Shown here piece by piece: positions 12,686-24,710 of a DNA stretch of 64,000 nt. The stretch's first letter is position 1. Each line of letters begins with the position of its first letter. The DNA comes from Heterocephalus glaber. Its lineage: Eukaryota; Chordata; Mammalia; Rodentia; Bathyergidae. The notes beneath the pieces were generated by a model. The model was not told the origin of the DNA and did not search any database. It saw nothing but the letters and a program-made list of their open reading frames with translations. The position numbers and the translations under genes were made by a program. The DNA lies in the NCBI RefSeq assembly GCF_000247695.1, contig NW_004624734.1, forward strand, positions 12,870,740-12,934,739, read 5' to 3'.

Positions 12686-12687
<2 letters not shown>

Positions 12688-12719
<32 letters not shown>
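12688..12719. repeat. (TG)n microsatellite
   Basis: About 16 uninterrupted GT units. Confidence 0.97.
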
Positions 12720-12721
<2 letters not shown>

Positions 12722-15700
12722 TGTGGTGGATGACTCCTTCACTGCCATGACCCCAGTGTGCTGCACTGCCCTTGGTAGATCACAAGTCTCCTAAGAATGC
12801 AGATGTGTAGATGCTTCTACACAGGTCCTCAACATCTGGGACACCTTTTCTCTCCTTCCCTTGTTCGCCTTGTTGAAGTCCTACCCACCTTCCGGGTCTG
12901 TACAGAGAATTGCGCTGATTGGGCCAGGTCTGGGGGTGTTGTCTTCTCAGCCACCTACTCCAGATCTTATGTTGTATGTTTCAAATAATTTTCCACACTT
13001 ATAATTCATGTGCTGTATTTTGTAAACGACTTCTTTTCATTATGATGTTTTACATTAGAATGGATTCGAGAACACCTTCACTCTCGGCATTAGTGTTCTG
13101 ATTTAGTTTTTGTTTCTTCATTAATTCATTAATATATTCATTATTCATTCAAAAAATTCCTTTGTGGTATACAGCCCATGTGATACCAGATGGGATCTTT
13201 TGATTCAGAGGCAATTGAAAGAAGACCGAGCTAAATACAACAAGCACATACACAGGCAAGACTTTTTCTTGGTGGGAAGAGGGTTTTAGCTGAATTGGGA
13301 GTCAACATTAATTGAGAGAGGGACCAAGCTGCTCTCTGAATAGGGGAGAAGCGAGCTCTTACGGATTTTCTGGGGTGGGCTAAAGTCTAGTCGGTTTCCA
13401 CTGGCCAGGACCATGGTTCCAAAAGATGTTACATCTTGTGCAAGACTTGGACCACTGGTCACGGTCAACTTGTCCTAGAGGCTGTTGAATTTTTGTCCAT
13501 TCAACACACATTCTGTGCAAAAACATCCCAGTCTTGTGGATCTTGGCCTTATGATAAATCTGCTTGAAAATCACAAGGGTAGCAGTAGGAAAGAGAGAAG
13601 AGAAAGAAAAAGAAAATACATACCAGCACCAATGGGCAATCCACAGGTCCACATGTAGAGCTGAGTATTATCTGACCCAAAGGTGAAGGAGGCAAAGGAG
13701 ACAGACACAATGTGAAGACAGAGATGCCAGGACTTTTTATTCCACTCCAGTCCCCTACCAGACATCTGCAGGCTCAAGTGAAGAGTCAGTGTTATAACTG
13801 AAAGTGGCTTTCAGGTCCCTGAGAAGTAACCTAGGCAACTGTCATCAAAAGCCACACATTAGAGGTGCTATCTGTAGCAAAGCTCGTGGGAAGACCCATT
13901 GTCCAGTTGTGTGACTTCCAACCTAGGTGATCTTTAAGTCTACTAAGAACGAGTGAAGCTCAAGGGCTTATTTACATTTTTTCTCAGTAATAATTCCCTC
14001 GTTTTGTACAAGCATTCGGTTTTTATGATTTTATCGGGGTCTCATGATGAGTTTATTGACAAAGCACAAGGGTAAGGAAGCAGCATGTCAGCCTACAAAG
14101 GGTAACAGCTTACTATGCCCAGGGGCCTATTTTGTTGTCCAGCCTTTTGTTCCACCGTGGTGGTCCCTGACTGTCTTGCACGCATGTGGATCCTGGTACT
14201 GGAGAGACAAGCAGCTTTTCTCAGGTCTTCTATATCCCAATGGGCAAAGGCAGACAACAGACAGATTTGTGATTGTGATCTATGTACTAAAGGAAGCAGG
14301 TAGGTTTGGGAGAAGATGCCCGGGTGCTGGGTGTCTGGAAGACATCTCAAAGGGGGGCGGCATGTCAGCTGAGACCCAAGGGAGCGGGGAGCAAAGAAAG
14401 GGTGGAGCCATCCCTTCCCTGGAAGTGGCCAGGTGTGGGGATGTGCAGACAGGAGCCTGAGACTCCCTTACCTCAGGCTGCTTCTTTGGCACTGGGAAAA
14501 TATTGCCTTTTTTTTGTTTCATAATTTTTTGTTTGAAAATTTTCATTTTGTCCAGCAGTTACAAAATAGTTATAAGAGATGACCTGGTACCTTTCCTCTA
14601 CCTTCCCCCAAGAGAGCATCTTACATGACTGTAGTCCATTATCAAGGCCAGGAGACTGACCTTGGACATAACCATTAAAAAGAAGACTGCGGAACTATTC
14701 AGGACATCACCAGGGTTTACGTGCACGAGTGGCAGGTGTAGGGGTGTGACTGGTATGTTATGGACATGTACAGCTTCATCTCTTTTAAACTTAGTCTGCT
14801 CATTGTTTCAGGAACATCTGACTTATTTATTTGACAACTGAGCATCTACTATGTAGCAGTTTGGTCTTGCATCCTGAAGACTCAGGACAGGTAATGATGA
14901 TAGAGGCAGAGGGTGCTGAGGGAGCTTAGAGATAGAGATCAGCCAAGGCAGGTGATCCAGAACCAGGCAGCTCAGAGTAAGCCTGCTGAGAAGGTCCCGA
15001 AGTGAGAAAAGATAGGCTGTTCTGGAAATGCCAGACGAAATAGAGGAATGAGGTTGGCCAGGGTGGGTGAGCAGATCTACAAGGGGCTAAAGTGCCAGGA
15101 GGAGGAGGCTGGGGCTTAATGTCTCTGTGTGGATTCCTTAATGCCCAGCCAAGTAGGAGCTTATAGAATAACTGGTCGATTGATAACTATACCTAATTCA
15201 TTTTTTCCATGTCCCATCTTTTTAAGATGTATAGATCTACTATGTATAGATCTGACCTGGGGGTGACACCTCATTGCATCTTGACTATGTTCCTCCTCCA
15301 AGGCAGAGGAGGAAAAACAAGAAACAAAAATACTGAAGCCTGCTCACTATGCACTCTGACAAACCAATGTTTGGCTGCCGTGTCTGTGTTTGCATATCAT
15401 TGGCATTTGTTAGACACAAAAAAACTAGGTGTGTGATGCTATTTAGATGTTTCCTTCAGGTTTTCTGAAGAAAGAGCAGGGTTCCTATTGGTTACTTGAT
15501 CCCACACAGATTCAACTGCACCCATCCGCCAAAGGAGGAATGTTCACTTTTAATCGAAGCTCTTAGTATTCGGCTCTGACCTTTTGAGAATGTCATCTGA
15601 GGGCAGTATCCTGTTAGACACCTGCAAAGCGTCACTGAGCGCCCAGGAAAAAGGTGTAACTAAGATGTCCTGTCTTTCAGAACAAAATGCAAGAAAAAGA

Positions 15701-16274
15701 AGCTCCCCTTGCCTTCCCCCATGGAGAAGTAGCCTGGCTTTCTAAAAGACGGTGAAGGGTGGGGTCTAGACAAGTCTGCCAGACAGATAGCCTGGCAGTG
15801 TGGATAAGCAGCCAGTTCCCAGAATTCCAGGGCAGACCTGGCTGCCAGGGGCACATCTGAGTGTTGCTTAGCAGCCATCAGACAGTGTTTGCTTTGTCTT
15901 CCTCTCTTGCTTTTGGGCTGATCACCCATGGGAGTCATTGTCACCCCATGCAGATGTATGTCTCACGGTCCCCTTTGAGCTGTTCATCTGGCCATTGCCA
16001 TGTAGCATGACAGTGCAGCTCTCCGAAAGGGACTATGTACTGAATAGGCAGTTATCTGCTGGCTAAGTGTTCTCATTTCCTGAAGCACAGGATGGCCCTG
16101 CATTCTAAATCCAGTGAGCACTTGTGAGACAGACGGGAGGGGCAGCGAACACAGCAGTCAATGGGAGTGAGATGGCAGCTTCCTTCAAGGGTGCATCCTG
16201 CCTGTTGCACTGGATGAACAGGAAGTGACTTCCATCAGCAAAGGTACTCACTCTTCATGGTGCTAAACAGGGCC

Positions 16275-16405
16275 CTGTGGTGTAATCTGGGCTCCGCCCC
16301 CAGCCTGCCACACATTCTAGATCAAGCCCTTTCCTCTTGCTAGTCCTCATTTTTCCCATCTGTAAAGTAAGGGCTAAGGGCTAGATGATCCTAAGATTCC
16401 TTCAA
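16275..16405 (+). repeat. MIR
   Basis: TCCTCATTTTTCCCATCTGT followed by AAAGTAAGGGC, and the terminal AGATGATCCTAAGATTCCTT, fit the plus-strand MIR. Confidence 0.65.
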
Positions 16406-17896
16406 TGCCAGTGTGTTGTCGTGGTACACAACAGGCTAATGGTTTGGTTGCAGATCTAAGTTCACTGTGATTCAAAGGGTTCTTGTTCTGACCCACGGGA
16501 TGGTCGTGAGGTAACATAGCCTGTGGGATTTTTCTTTCTGAGGTTTCCCAAGCCCTGACTGCCCTAAAGTAGGGACAGTGTCAGTATTGTCATTTTAAGT
16601 CATCATAAGATCATTTAATGTGGCTTCATTTCTTTTTAAAAGACACTTCTTGTACAACTCCATCGAACATCTTATTCGGGAGCCAATGATAGTTTGTGAT
16701 TCAGAGGCGAAAGTGTTGAGATTCCCTCAAAGTAGGGACACTTTAGCTTAGGCTTCTCATGGGAGCAGAGGGAGTGAGCGGCAGGAAGTTCCTTTTCCTA
16801 GGCTGTTTGGAGAGCTTGCAACAAATTTGTTTCCTTTTGTCCTTTCTGCTCTGCAAATATCAGCTTTGACTCTCGGCTGTGAGTGGAGCTGGATGGAGCA
16901 TGGTTAATCGTTATTTAAGGGTTTTGTCTTCTCTAGGGCCAGATCAGCCATAATTTGTTGCTTCAGTCCTTGCCTGGAACCTAGAGGAACCCCTGACTGC
17001 TCTGTGGGCTGAGGCTCACATGGAATCAGCAGGAGGGCTTCACACCCAAGGCAGAGGACCTGGCAGAGCTGGAAGGGCTGCTGGGTAAGTTTTGGGTCAG
17101 CATTTCTTTTCAGGCATGCCAAGACTGCCTTTGAAACCCAAATTGTTGACACAAGCTCCCAGTTAACATCGCTGTCTCCCTGTTGAGGACAGAAGGAAAG
17201 GGTCACTTTCCTGTGAACAGCACTGTAAAACACATGGTAAAGGGGCACCACAGAGGTAGTTGACATACGGGGTTTACCTGCATGCTGAATTTTGGGAAGA
17301 ACGATGTGCTAATCCTAGGAAAAGAAGTCCTTCAACAGAGCCCATAACGTACAAGGAAGGGTTACTCTGACTGTGTGCATGGTGTATTTTTAACATGGGA
17401 ATAAGGTATGGGGAGCCAGGGCTGGGGAGCTTTGGTTGCACAGCTGAGAGAGAGAGAGGGGTGGTGGTGGGGGGGGGGACCATCCAGGGGCAAAGGGAAA
17501 TGATTCTGATGACTGGAGACAAAGAAAATGACAGATCTTTCTTAAAAGACTAGGAGGAGCTGGGTTCTGGTAGCAGCAGGAACCATACTCATCTCTTTCA
17601 CCTGACATTTGGCCACACCAGCTCCCTTCCTCTAAATCTCATCGTCATTTGACATCAAGAGTAATGTTCAGACAACACAAATGTCCTGATTTAGCTCCAC
17701 AACCCTCTACAAATCCACCCACACCTACTCCTTCTTATTTCCCAAATGACTCTATGGTTAATAACAATGGAAAAGCGAGGAAAGAAAATCTCCATGAAAA
17801 GTATTCTTCCTGGTAGAGTTTCTGCAGATGAGCCAATTTATTTCCATGACTGTCCATAAAACAAGAGAATTATAATTGACTGCTTAGTTTCGCCTT

Positions 17897-18045
17897 CCCC
17901 AGGTAGGTACTATCATTCCCCATTTTCCAGGTGAGAACACAGAGGCTAAATAACTTCCCCAAGGTTACACAGTAAGAGTGGTGGAGCCAGGTTTTGAGGC
18001 TAAGCATTTGGCTCTAGATTCTATGCTTGTGGCCACTTCGCCATG
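17897..18045 (-). repeat. MIR
   Basis: Well preserved: AGGTAGGTACTATCATTCCC, then AGAGGCTAAATAACTTCCCC, AAGGTTACACAGTAAGAGTG and GGAGCCAGGTTTTGAGGC. Confidence 0.85.
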
Positions 18046-18477
18046 TTGGATTTTGCTAAGCAGGCAGCTGAGTTTGAACTAGACCTCAACAGTTTGGGCC
18101 AGGGCTGAACCAGAGCTGCACACAAACTCCTGGTTCACCTCGGCTGGTCTTCAAGCCCTCCTGCTACATGCATCTTCCAGGGTGGACCAGTTGATAATAT
18201 TCTCAGTAAATCTGCTTGGAAGGAGAAATCTAGTGCTTCTGCTCAGAAGGAGAATCATCAAAGAAGGAGCCGTTGAAATGTTTGTTCTTAACTAGTAGTT
18301 ATGAAAGGCCAAGTTGCAGACCTGAACTGTACAAACTCTGCTGATCCTTGTGATTATATATATGGATGAGCCACAGTGTGCATCTCAGTTATTAATAATG
18401 CTGATGCAAATTTAGTTCCCATTTTCCAAGAACCTACCACCAACCAGCAGCTCATGCATGCTGGCCGTTTCCCATAA

Positions 18478-18600
18478 ATTATTCCAGCATTTCCCAAAGC
18501 CCTGGAAGGTGGCTGTTGTTCCACTTCACAGAAGAAGAGTCAAGGCTCAAAGAGCTTAAGTGACTTGCCCAGGGCCGCTTGATTTATAGTTAATTAGCTC
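18478..18600 (-). repeat. MIR
   Basis: GCTCAAAGAGCTTAAGTGAC followed by TTGCCCAGGGC is the MIR core on the minus strand. Confidence 0.8.
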
Positions 18601-18649
18601 TGGCTGGCTTCTCAGTTTGTATTCTCGCCACCACACCTTTCGTTCCAAC

Positions 18650-18735
18650 CCTACTGACTGAGCCCTTGCTGTGTGCCAGGCCTTGTGTCCATTGCTGCGG
18701 ATGCCTTAGAGAATAAGGTAGCCTGGGTCTCTGGT
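18650..18735. repeat. Ancient mammalian repeat fragment
   Basis: ACTGAGCCCTTGCTGTGTGCCAGGC-type segment (18655-18681), typical of old L2/MIR-age repeats. I cannot assign the family. Confidence 0.45.
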
Positions 18736-19043
18736 TTTCGGAGTGTACGCCCGGCAGCGATGGCCGATCAGAGCTAGGGACACCCGTGGAAATTCGAGTA
18801 GAGTAGGAAGCACAGGGCCCACGACATGATATGAAGGCCTTGAAACTGCAGGGCTCAGAGCCGCTTCTGTGGCTAGGAGTTAATCTGCCATGATACTACA
18901 GACATTTGGATCCTGTAAAGAACTCTAAGTATTTATTGGCAATTAAAGGTAGTTTATTAGTGATAAAGGGAAGGTATGATTATGGCGGAAAATCCAACAT
19001 GGGCCAGTCTGAGTGCGGCAATTTAAGACTTTAAGACTCAGGC

Positions 19044-19246
19044 TTCCCGCTCATGGTGGTGCACACCTGTAATTCCAGCACTCTGGGAGGCTGAGGCAGG
19101 ACAATTGCAAGTTCCAGCCCAACCTGGGCAACTTAGTGACTTAGTAAGACCCTGACTGCAAAAAACAAACAAACAAATAAACGGACCAGGGATGTAGCCC
19201 AGTGCAAATGCCCTGGGTTCAATATCCAGTACCACAAAAAGAGAGT
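19044..19246 (+). repeat. B1-dID SINE
   Basis: B1 half with CACCTGTAATTCCAGCACTC, a CAAA-rich linker, then an ID-like half AGGGATGTAGCCCAGTGCAA with GGTTCAATATCCAGTACC. Confidence 0.9.
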
Positions 19247-19464
19247 GCTTTTTAGTATTTTCTTTATGAATATCTACTTCTATTACATAAAAAAGAAAAA
19301 GACTTGAGCTAACTTGGGACAGGCTACAGAGGCTGAGCTGCCTCTCCTATATCCTGGAGGCCTGGCCACCCCCCTGCCCAGCCCCACCCGAGAAAGCTGA
19401 TCCAACAGAGAGACAGCACCCTCGGGTCCCACTCACACTCCCTTCAGGGCTGGGGCTGGTGAGG

Positions 19465-19882
19465 AGCTGCTATGCTCTGTGTTCAGATGTCGTCCGTCCG
19501 CCCCCCCCCCCCAAGCCTCATGCAGAGAGGTGGGACTTTCTTTTTCCGGGGTGGCTGAATCTGGAATGTGTGATCCTGGGCTTAAGGGCCTGTGGTTATT
19601 AAACCAGTACACGTGAGCGATTGGTTTGGCACCGCCCTAATCCCGGTAGTCTAGATGGGATAAAAGGGGCAGAAAGACTCAGTGAAGGTCCCTTGTTACC
19701 TTTGCTGCCTTGTGCACGCCACGGTATTTCTGTTCTGCGATGCCTGTTTGTCATCCCTCCCTTGGAGTCCGCAGATTATGGACTAAAACCTCTACGAACT
19801 ATAAGCCAAATAAACCCTGTCCCTTTTAACTTTGGGTGTCAGGTATTTTGTCCCAGCAAGCAGAGAAAAGTAAGTAACACAG
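19465..19882 (+). mobile_element. MaLR-type solo LTR
   Basis: The 3' part is diagnostic: AACTATAAGCCAAATAAACC, then TGTCAGGTATTTTGTCCCAG and AGAGAAAAGTAAGTAACACA. The 5' part has a C run at 19501-19512. No internal sequence. Confidence 0.7.
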
Positions 19883-20934
19883 GGGCTGACCTGCTCTTTG
19901 AAGATAGTTGGATATCTCTGCCCCCACCCATGAGAGGGCTGAACCTTCTCTCGCGCCATAGTCACAACCCAAACCCTGCCCCCCAGTGGCAGGGTTTGCA
20001 TGCTTGCAGCGCTGCACTTTGCGGGCTCTGCTGAGACTGGCGCCTCCCATGGCAGACCCTTCCGCTCGCTGCCCTGGAGGACTCTACGCTAACTCGGGGT
20101 GACGCGAGGGGGCTCTTCTCCCTGTTTCCTTTTCCCATGGTTTCCTGATCCCCGGCCCTGCCTCTGTCCGCTCATATTTCATGCGGGCTGATTGGCCCCC
20201 TTGCGCCCGGTCAAGGAGGGTCAGGGTCTGATGTGAACTACACTGGAGCTGTCTCTCCTACCGGCACGACACCTGGCACGCGGGAGGAAATCTCACCTGA
20301 GTGACACTGCTGAGTCCCCATCCTGCACTGGGTCCCTTACACTGGCCACTTCTCAGACACAGAATATCTTCAGTGTGGGAGTATTTGAAGAATTCAGATT
20401 TTGAGTCATTTATCGAGTGGAATTCCTGGAATCACATACACAGCCTGAAGCACTGGGCTCTAGAACATACAAGAAGCGCATCTCCTTCTTCTCCAGGATT
20501 AGATAAGAGCCAAGAATTACCTCGGGCCAGGCACTGGGTGTGGAGATAATTAAGCAATGTGAAAATGGAGGAACTCATTTTCCCCCTCTGATTACAAGTT
20601 ATTGTTTAATGTTAAAAATAGTAATGTGAAAATCCCGCAAATGTACAAGTGCTTATGGTACAAAGTTTAATTTCCTAACGAGCCACCAAGCATGGACTTT
20701 TTTGGTTCATAATATTAACATATGATTCTGCAAAAATAGACTTAGATCTGTAGTTGTGTGATGTGCTTTTCTCTGGGTCTCTTTCACCATCGTCCCTCAG
20801 CTTACCTCATTTTTTTTTTAGAGTGCCGAGTTTCCATTATATGATTGAGCCAGGACTTAGCAAACCGATCCCTTTCAGTTTTCTGCAATTGCAAACAATA
20901 CAAAATGATACATAATATAGAAACACCAGATGGA

Positions 20935-21468
20935 GTAACTTAGACAACAATCGTTTATTTATCAGAGTTCTGGAAGCTGGGCAGTCTAAAGTTGAGGTTC
21001 TGGCCACTTTACTTTTTTGCTGAGTTCTCTTCCTGGTTTTGGGAGGGCCAGGGCCACCATTTTTTTTTTTTCTTTTTTTTGTGGTTTTGAGAATTGAACG
21101 CAGGGGTGCTCAGCTACATCCTCGGCCCTTTTTAAATTGTATTTTGAGACAGAGTCTTGCTAAATTGCCAGGCTGGCCTGGAATTTGCAGTTTTCCTGCC
21201 TCGGACTCCTGAGTAGTTGATATTACAGGTGTGTATCACCTTTTTGGTCACAGCCACCTTTTTGATGTGTCCTCACATAGTGGAAAGAGCAGGCTCTGGT
21301 CTCTTTTCTTCTTATGAGGAAGTTATACTATTGTGAATCCTCATGACTTCATCTAAACGTAAGCATCTTCCAAAGGCTTCACTTCCAAATGCCATCACAC
21401 TGGGGTGAGGGCTGCAATATGAATTTGGGGGGGGGAATCCAAATATTTAGTCCTTAACCATGTATTTT
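20935..21468 (-). mobile_element. MLT1-like LTR, minus strand, split by a SINE
   Basis: TCAGAGTTCTGGAAGCTGGG on the left; CTTATGAGGAAGTTATACTA, GACTTCATCTAAACGTAAGC and a terminal AATCCAAATATTTAGTCC on the right. A minus-strand B1-dID sits at 21059-21243. Confidence 0.75.
21059..21243 (-). repeat. B1-dID SINE inside the LTR
   Basis: T-rich tail, ID-like half GAATTGAACGCAGGGGTGCT, then a B1 half with GAGACAGAGTCTTGCTAAAT and GGCTGGCCTGGAATTTGCAG. Confidence 0.85.
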
Positions 21469-21513
21469 TGTGTGATGAATATAAGAGGAGTTGCTTGGCT
21501 CAAAACCAATGTA

Positions 21514-21661
21514 CAAGCCAGGCATGGTGGTACATGCCTGTAATCCCAGCACTCAGGAGGCTGATGCAGGAGGATTGCCACCAGTTTGAGGTCAGCCTGG
21601 GCTACATATTGAGTTCAAGGCCAGCCTGCACTACGAAGTGAAATCCTGTCTCAAAAAAAAT
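21514..21661 (+). repeat. B1 SINE
   Basis: GCCAGGCATGGTGGTACATG start, TAATCCCAGCACTCAGGAGG, the internal repeat AGTTCAAGGCCAGCCTG, and an A tail. Confidence 0.95.
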
Positions 21662-21870
21662 TTGCATTTTAAATTTTAATAAATACTTGCAAATACCATA
21701 TCTCTCCAAAAGCGATGGGGCCTCCTGAACACTCCCATCAATACTGACTGATAGCGAGTCTTTCTTCACATCTTTACCCACACTGGGTTTTCCCCATCTT
21801 TTAAATTTTGCAGCTACGTATTTTTACAGAGTTACTTGGTACAATTTCAGTTCATTTTAAAGAGTCTGTA

Positions 21871-22012
21871 GCTGGGGATGGTGGCCCATACTTGTAATCT
21901 TCAGCACCTTGGGAGGCCAAGGAGGCAGCTAAGGTGACTTAGTGAGACCTTGTCTCAAAGTAAAATAAATAAAAAGGGTGGGAATGTAGCTTGTAGTACT
22001 GCCCCCCCCAAA
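21871..22012 (+). repeat. B1-dID SINE, shortened
   Basis: B1 half (CTGGGGATGGTGGCCCATAC) with an internal deletion, a linker AAAATAAATAAAAA, and a short ID-like half. Confidence 0.75.
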
Positions 22013-22041
22013 GAATGAGTGAATGAATGAATGAATGAATG
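22012..22041. repeat. (GAAT)n microsatellite
   Basis: About six GAAT/AATG units directly after the B1-dID tail. Confidence 0.92.
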
Positions 22042-22649
22042 GGGAAGCTGGATTCTAAGGCTCCCTGTCTTGGCAGGCACCAGGGCTGAAGACACCTCTT
22101 GAGCTGGCTGACTTTCAGCTGAGCAAGCTGGAGTGCACATGGTTGCGGCCCAGATGGTCTCTCCCACCTGCACCCCTAGCTGGGAGCGTGAGCCCGCCCC
22201 TTCCCCCAGCCATGCCAGTAGCGGTGTCAGCCCAGCTTGTCCTCCCCAGCACACGGGGACAGAGGAGGAAATGTGGCCAGGGAGCTGTTCCACTGAGATC
22301 CACTCATGTACAAGTCAAGCCAAGGTGGGTAAATTACCTTTCTTTGGACGATCGCTGTTAGGAGATCCCCCTTGTTCTAAATCAAATGGGAAAGAAACAA
22401 GAGCATCACTAGGGAAGATGGCACAGTGGCCTCCTTGTTCTGGAAGCCCTAGGCCTGGCCTTTCTACCGGCCTCCCTTTCTGCCTCCTACATCATACCTT
22501 TACATCTTGGGGCACAGGCGTACAGAGAACCCTGCTTTTTCTCCAGCCTGGTCTTATGGATGACTCTGGTATCAGTCATGTACACACTAGTATGAATGCG
22601 GAATAGTGGTTTTTACACCCTAGGAATGCGACTGAGCTTTACCTGGGGT

Positions 22650-22732
22650 GTTTTTTTCAGTGCTGGGGATTAAAGCCAGGGCCTCATCCATGCTAGGTGA
22701 GCACTCTGCTACTGCACTACACAGCTAGCCTT
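22650..22732 (-). repeat. ID SINE, older subfamily
   Basis: TGCTGGGGATTAAAGCCAGG and GCTACTGCACTACACAGC are a diverged box B and box A on the minus strand. Confidence 0.75.
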
Positions 22733-23127
22733 AGGTAGGAGCTTTGCAGCTCTGGGTCCATCTCACTCTGCAGTCTCCAGTGGATGTGACCCTCTCCCTC
22801 CCCAGTGTGGCATGGACTCAGGGAGCTGAGACATTTGGGCAAGGCAGGGGTTGGAGTTACGGTGTGCTCCTCTGGAATCCAAATAATTCTGGAAATTCCA
22901 CAGTCTCCAGTGCTAGGATGTTGACTTTCAGAAATACATGTTGTGTCTCTTAAAAGCTCTTTTATTTTTCATTCTCTCTGTGTGAATTTTTTTTTCCATT
23001 AAATTTATTGGTGCATTTTAGGTGTACAGTACCATTACATTCATCTTTGGGACCTCACACCTTTACATGAAGTATCTTGGTTCTTATTTTTCCCCATTCC
23101 CCTGCCCTCCCTTCACCCCCTCCACCC

Positions 23128-23737
23128 NNNNNNNNNNNNNNNNNNNNNNNNNNNNNNNNNNNNNNNNNNNNNNNNNNNNNNNNNNNNNNNNNNNNNNNNN
23201 NNNNNNNNNNNNNNNNNNNNNNNNNNNNNNNNNNNNNNNNNNNNNNNNNNNNNNNNNNNNNNNNNNNNNNNNNNNNNNNNNNNNNNNNNNNNNNNNNNNN
23301 NNNNNNNNNNNNNNNNNNNNNNNNNNNNNNNNNNNNNNNNNNNNNNNNNNNNNNNNNNNNNNNNNNNNNNNNNNNNNNNNNNNNNNNNNNNNNNNNNNNN
23401 NNNNNNNNNNNNNNNNNNNNNNNNNNNNNNNNNNNNNNNNNNNNNNNNNNNNNNNNNNNNNNNNNNNNNNNNNNNNNNNNNNNNNNNNNNNNNNNNNNNN
23501 NNNNNNNNNNNNNNNNNNNNNNNNNNNNNNNNNNNNNNNNNNNNNNNNNNNNNNNNNNNNNNNNNNNNNNNNNNNNNNNNNNNNNNNNNNNNNNNNNNNN
23601 NNNNNNNNNNNNNNNNNNNNNNNNNNNNNNNNNNNNNNNNNNNNNNNNNNNNNNNNNNNNNNNNNNNNNNNNNNNNNNNNNNNNNNNNNNNNNNNNNNNN
23701 NNNNNNNNNNNNNNNNNNNNNNNNNNNNNNNNNNNNN
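23128..23737. other. Assembly gap, 610 N, inside an L1
   Basis: This is a run of N. Both flanks are the same minus-strand L1 (3' UTR to the left, ORF2 end to the right), so the missing sequence is most likely L1. The left edge stops in a C-rich tract. Confidence 0.99.
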
Positions 23738-23824
23738 TTGCACCAGTCTACACTTCCACCAACAATGGAGAAGGCTTCCTTTCTTCCTATAACCCTGCCA
23801 GCATTTGTTATTGGTTGATTTCTT

Positions 23825-23907
23825 TTTTTTTTTTGTACCAGGGATTGAACTAGGGTCCTTGTGCTTGCACAGCTGGTGGCGAAACCACTGAGCTAAATCC
23901 CCAGCCC
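23825..23907 (-). repeat. ID SINE, young, inside the L1
   Basis: GTACCAGGGATTGAACTAGG to GAGCTAAATCCCCAGCCC. Perfect 14-base target duplication TTGGTTGATTTCTT at 23811-23824 and 23908-23921. Confidence 0.95.
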
Positions 23908-24551
23908 TTGGTTGATTTCTTGATATTAGCCATTCTTTCTGGGATGAGGTGGAATCTCCATGTTATTTTCATCTGCATCTCTCTAATGACCAGTGATGTT
24001 GAACATTTTTTCATACGTTTATTTGCTGCTTTTACTTCTTTGCAAAAGCCTGTTCATTTCAAATGCCCATTTTTGAATTGGGTCTTTATATTTGGGGGGG
24101 TCTGATTTCTTTTGATTTTTTAAATATAGTCTAGCTAGTAGACCTTTATCTGAGGAACAGCTGGTAAAATATTTTCCCACATTGTAGGTTGTCTGTTAGC
24201 TCTGTTGGTGGTTTCTCTTGCAGTACAGAAGCTTTTTAATAAGATGAGATCGCAGTTGTTGATTCTTTGTACTAGTTCCCGTGCTACTGAGGTTTTGCTC
24301 ATAAAGACTTTTCCTATGCCAATGTCATAGAGAGTTCTACCTAACTTATCTTCCAGCAAGTTTAGTGTTTCTGTTTTAATATTTAGATTTTTAATCCACT
24401 TTTAGTTTAGTGAATGGTGAACGATAGGAGTCTAGTTTTAATCTTTGGCAAGTTGAAATCCAGTTTTTCAATGCCATTTATTAAAGAGGCTATCTTTCCT
24501 CCAGTGAAGTTTTAAAAGCTCTTTTTAATTTAAACCATATAATATACACAC

Positions 24552-24710
24552 AAGCCAAGTGTGGTGGCACATGCCTGGGATCCCAGCTCTTGGGAGGCTG
24601 AGGCAGGAGTATCACCACAAATTCGAGGCCAGCCTGGGCTGCATAGTAAGTTCAAGGCCACTACATAGTGTGACTCCATCCTGCAAAAACAAAAAGGCCC
24701 CCAAAACAAA
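24552..24710 (+). repeat. B1 SINE
   Basis: GCCAAGTGTGGTGGCACATG start and GAGGCCAGCCTGGGCTGCAT, then an A-rich tail. The flanks ATATAATATACACA (24537-24550) and ATATAATATATGCACA (from 24710) are an imperfect target duplication. Confidence 0.92.

Larger units (their letters stand above)
11515..19040. other. SINE-poor non-coding stretch
   Basis: There is no ID or B1 element for about 7.5 kb, the longest such stretch in the window. It holds a (TG)n at 12688, MIRs between 16.27 and 18.6 kb, and an ancient relic near 14830-14900 (GAGCATCTACTATGTAGCA). The rest is unique, with no gene recognised; open frames are under 140 codons and match nothing I know. Confidence 0.55.
22987..24515 (-). mobile_element. 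L1 LINE 3' end, minus strand, containing the 610-N gap
   Basis: The left part is an L1 3' UTR in reverse (T run, AATTTATTGGTGCATTTTAGG, then a C-rich tract). After the gap the sequence matches the reverse complement of the L1 ORF2 end: TTGCACCAGTCTACACTTCC, GTAGGTTGTCTGTTAGCTCT and TTTTTCAATGCCATTTATTA. Frames are broken, so this is a dead copy. An ID at 23825-23907 interrupts it. Confidence 0.9.

Noticed and set aside
22133..22606. 157-codon frame
   Set aside because: No family resemblance, and neighbouring frames on both strands are also open. No splice or start support.
23022..23853. Open frames of about 220-258 codons around 23.1-23.8 kb
   Set aside because: They consist mainly of N positions in an assembly gap.
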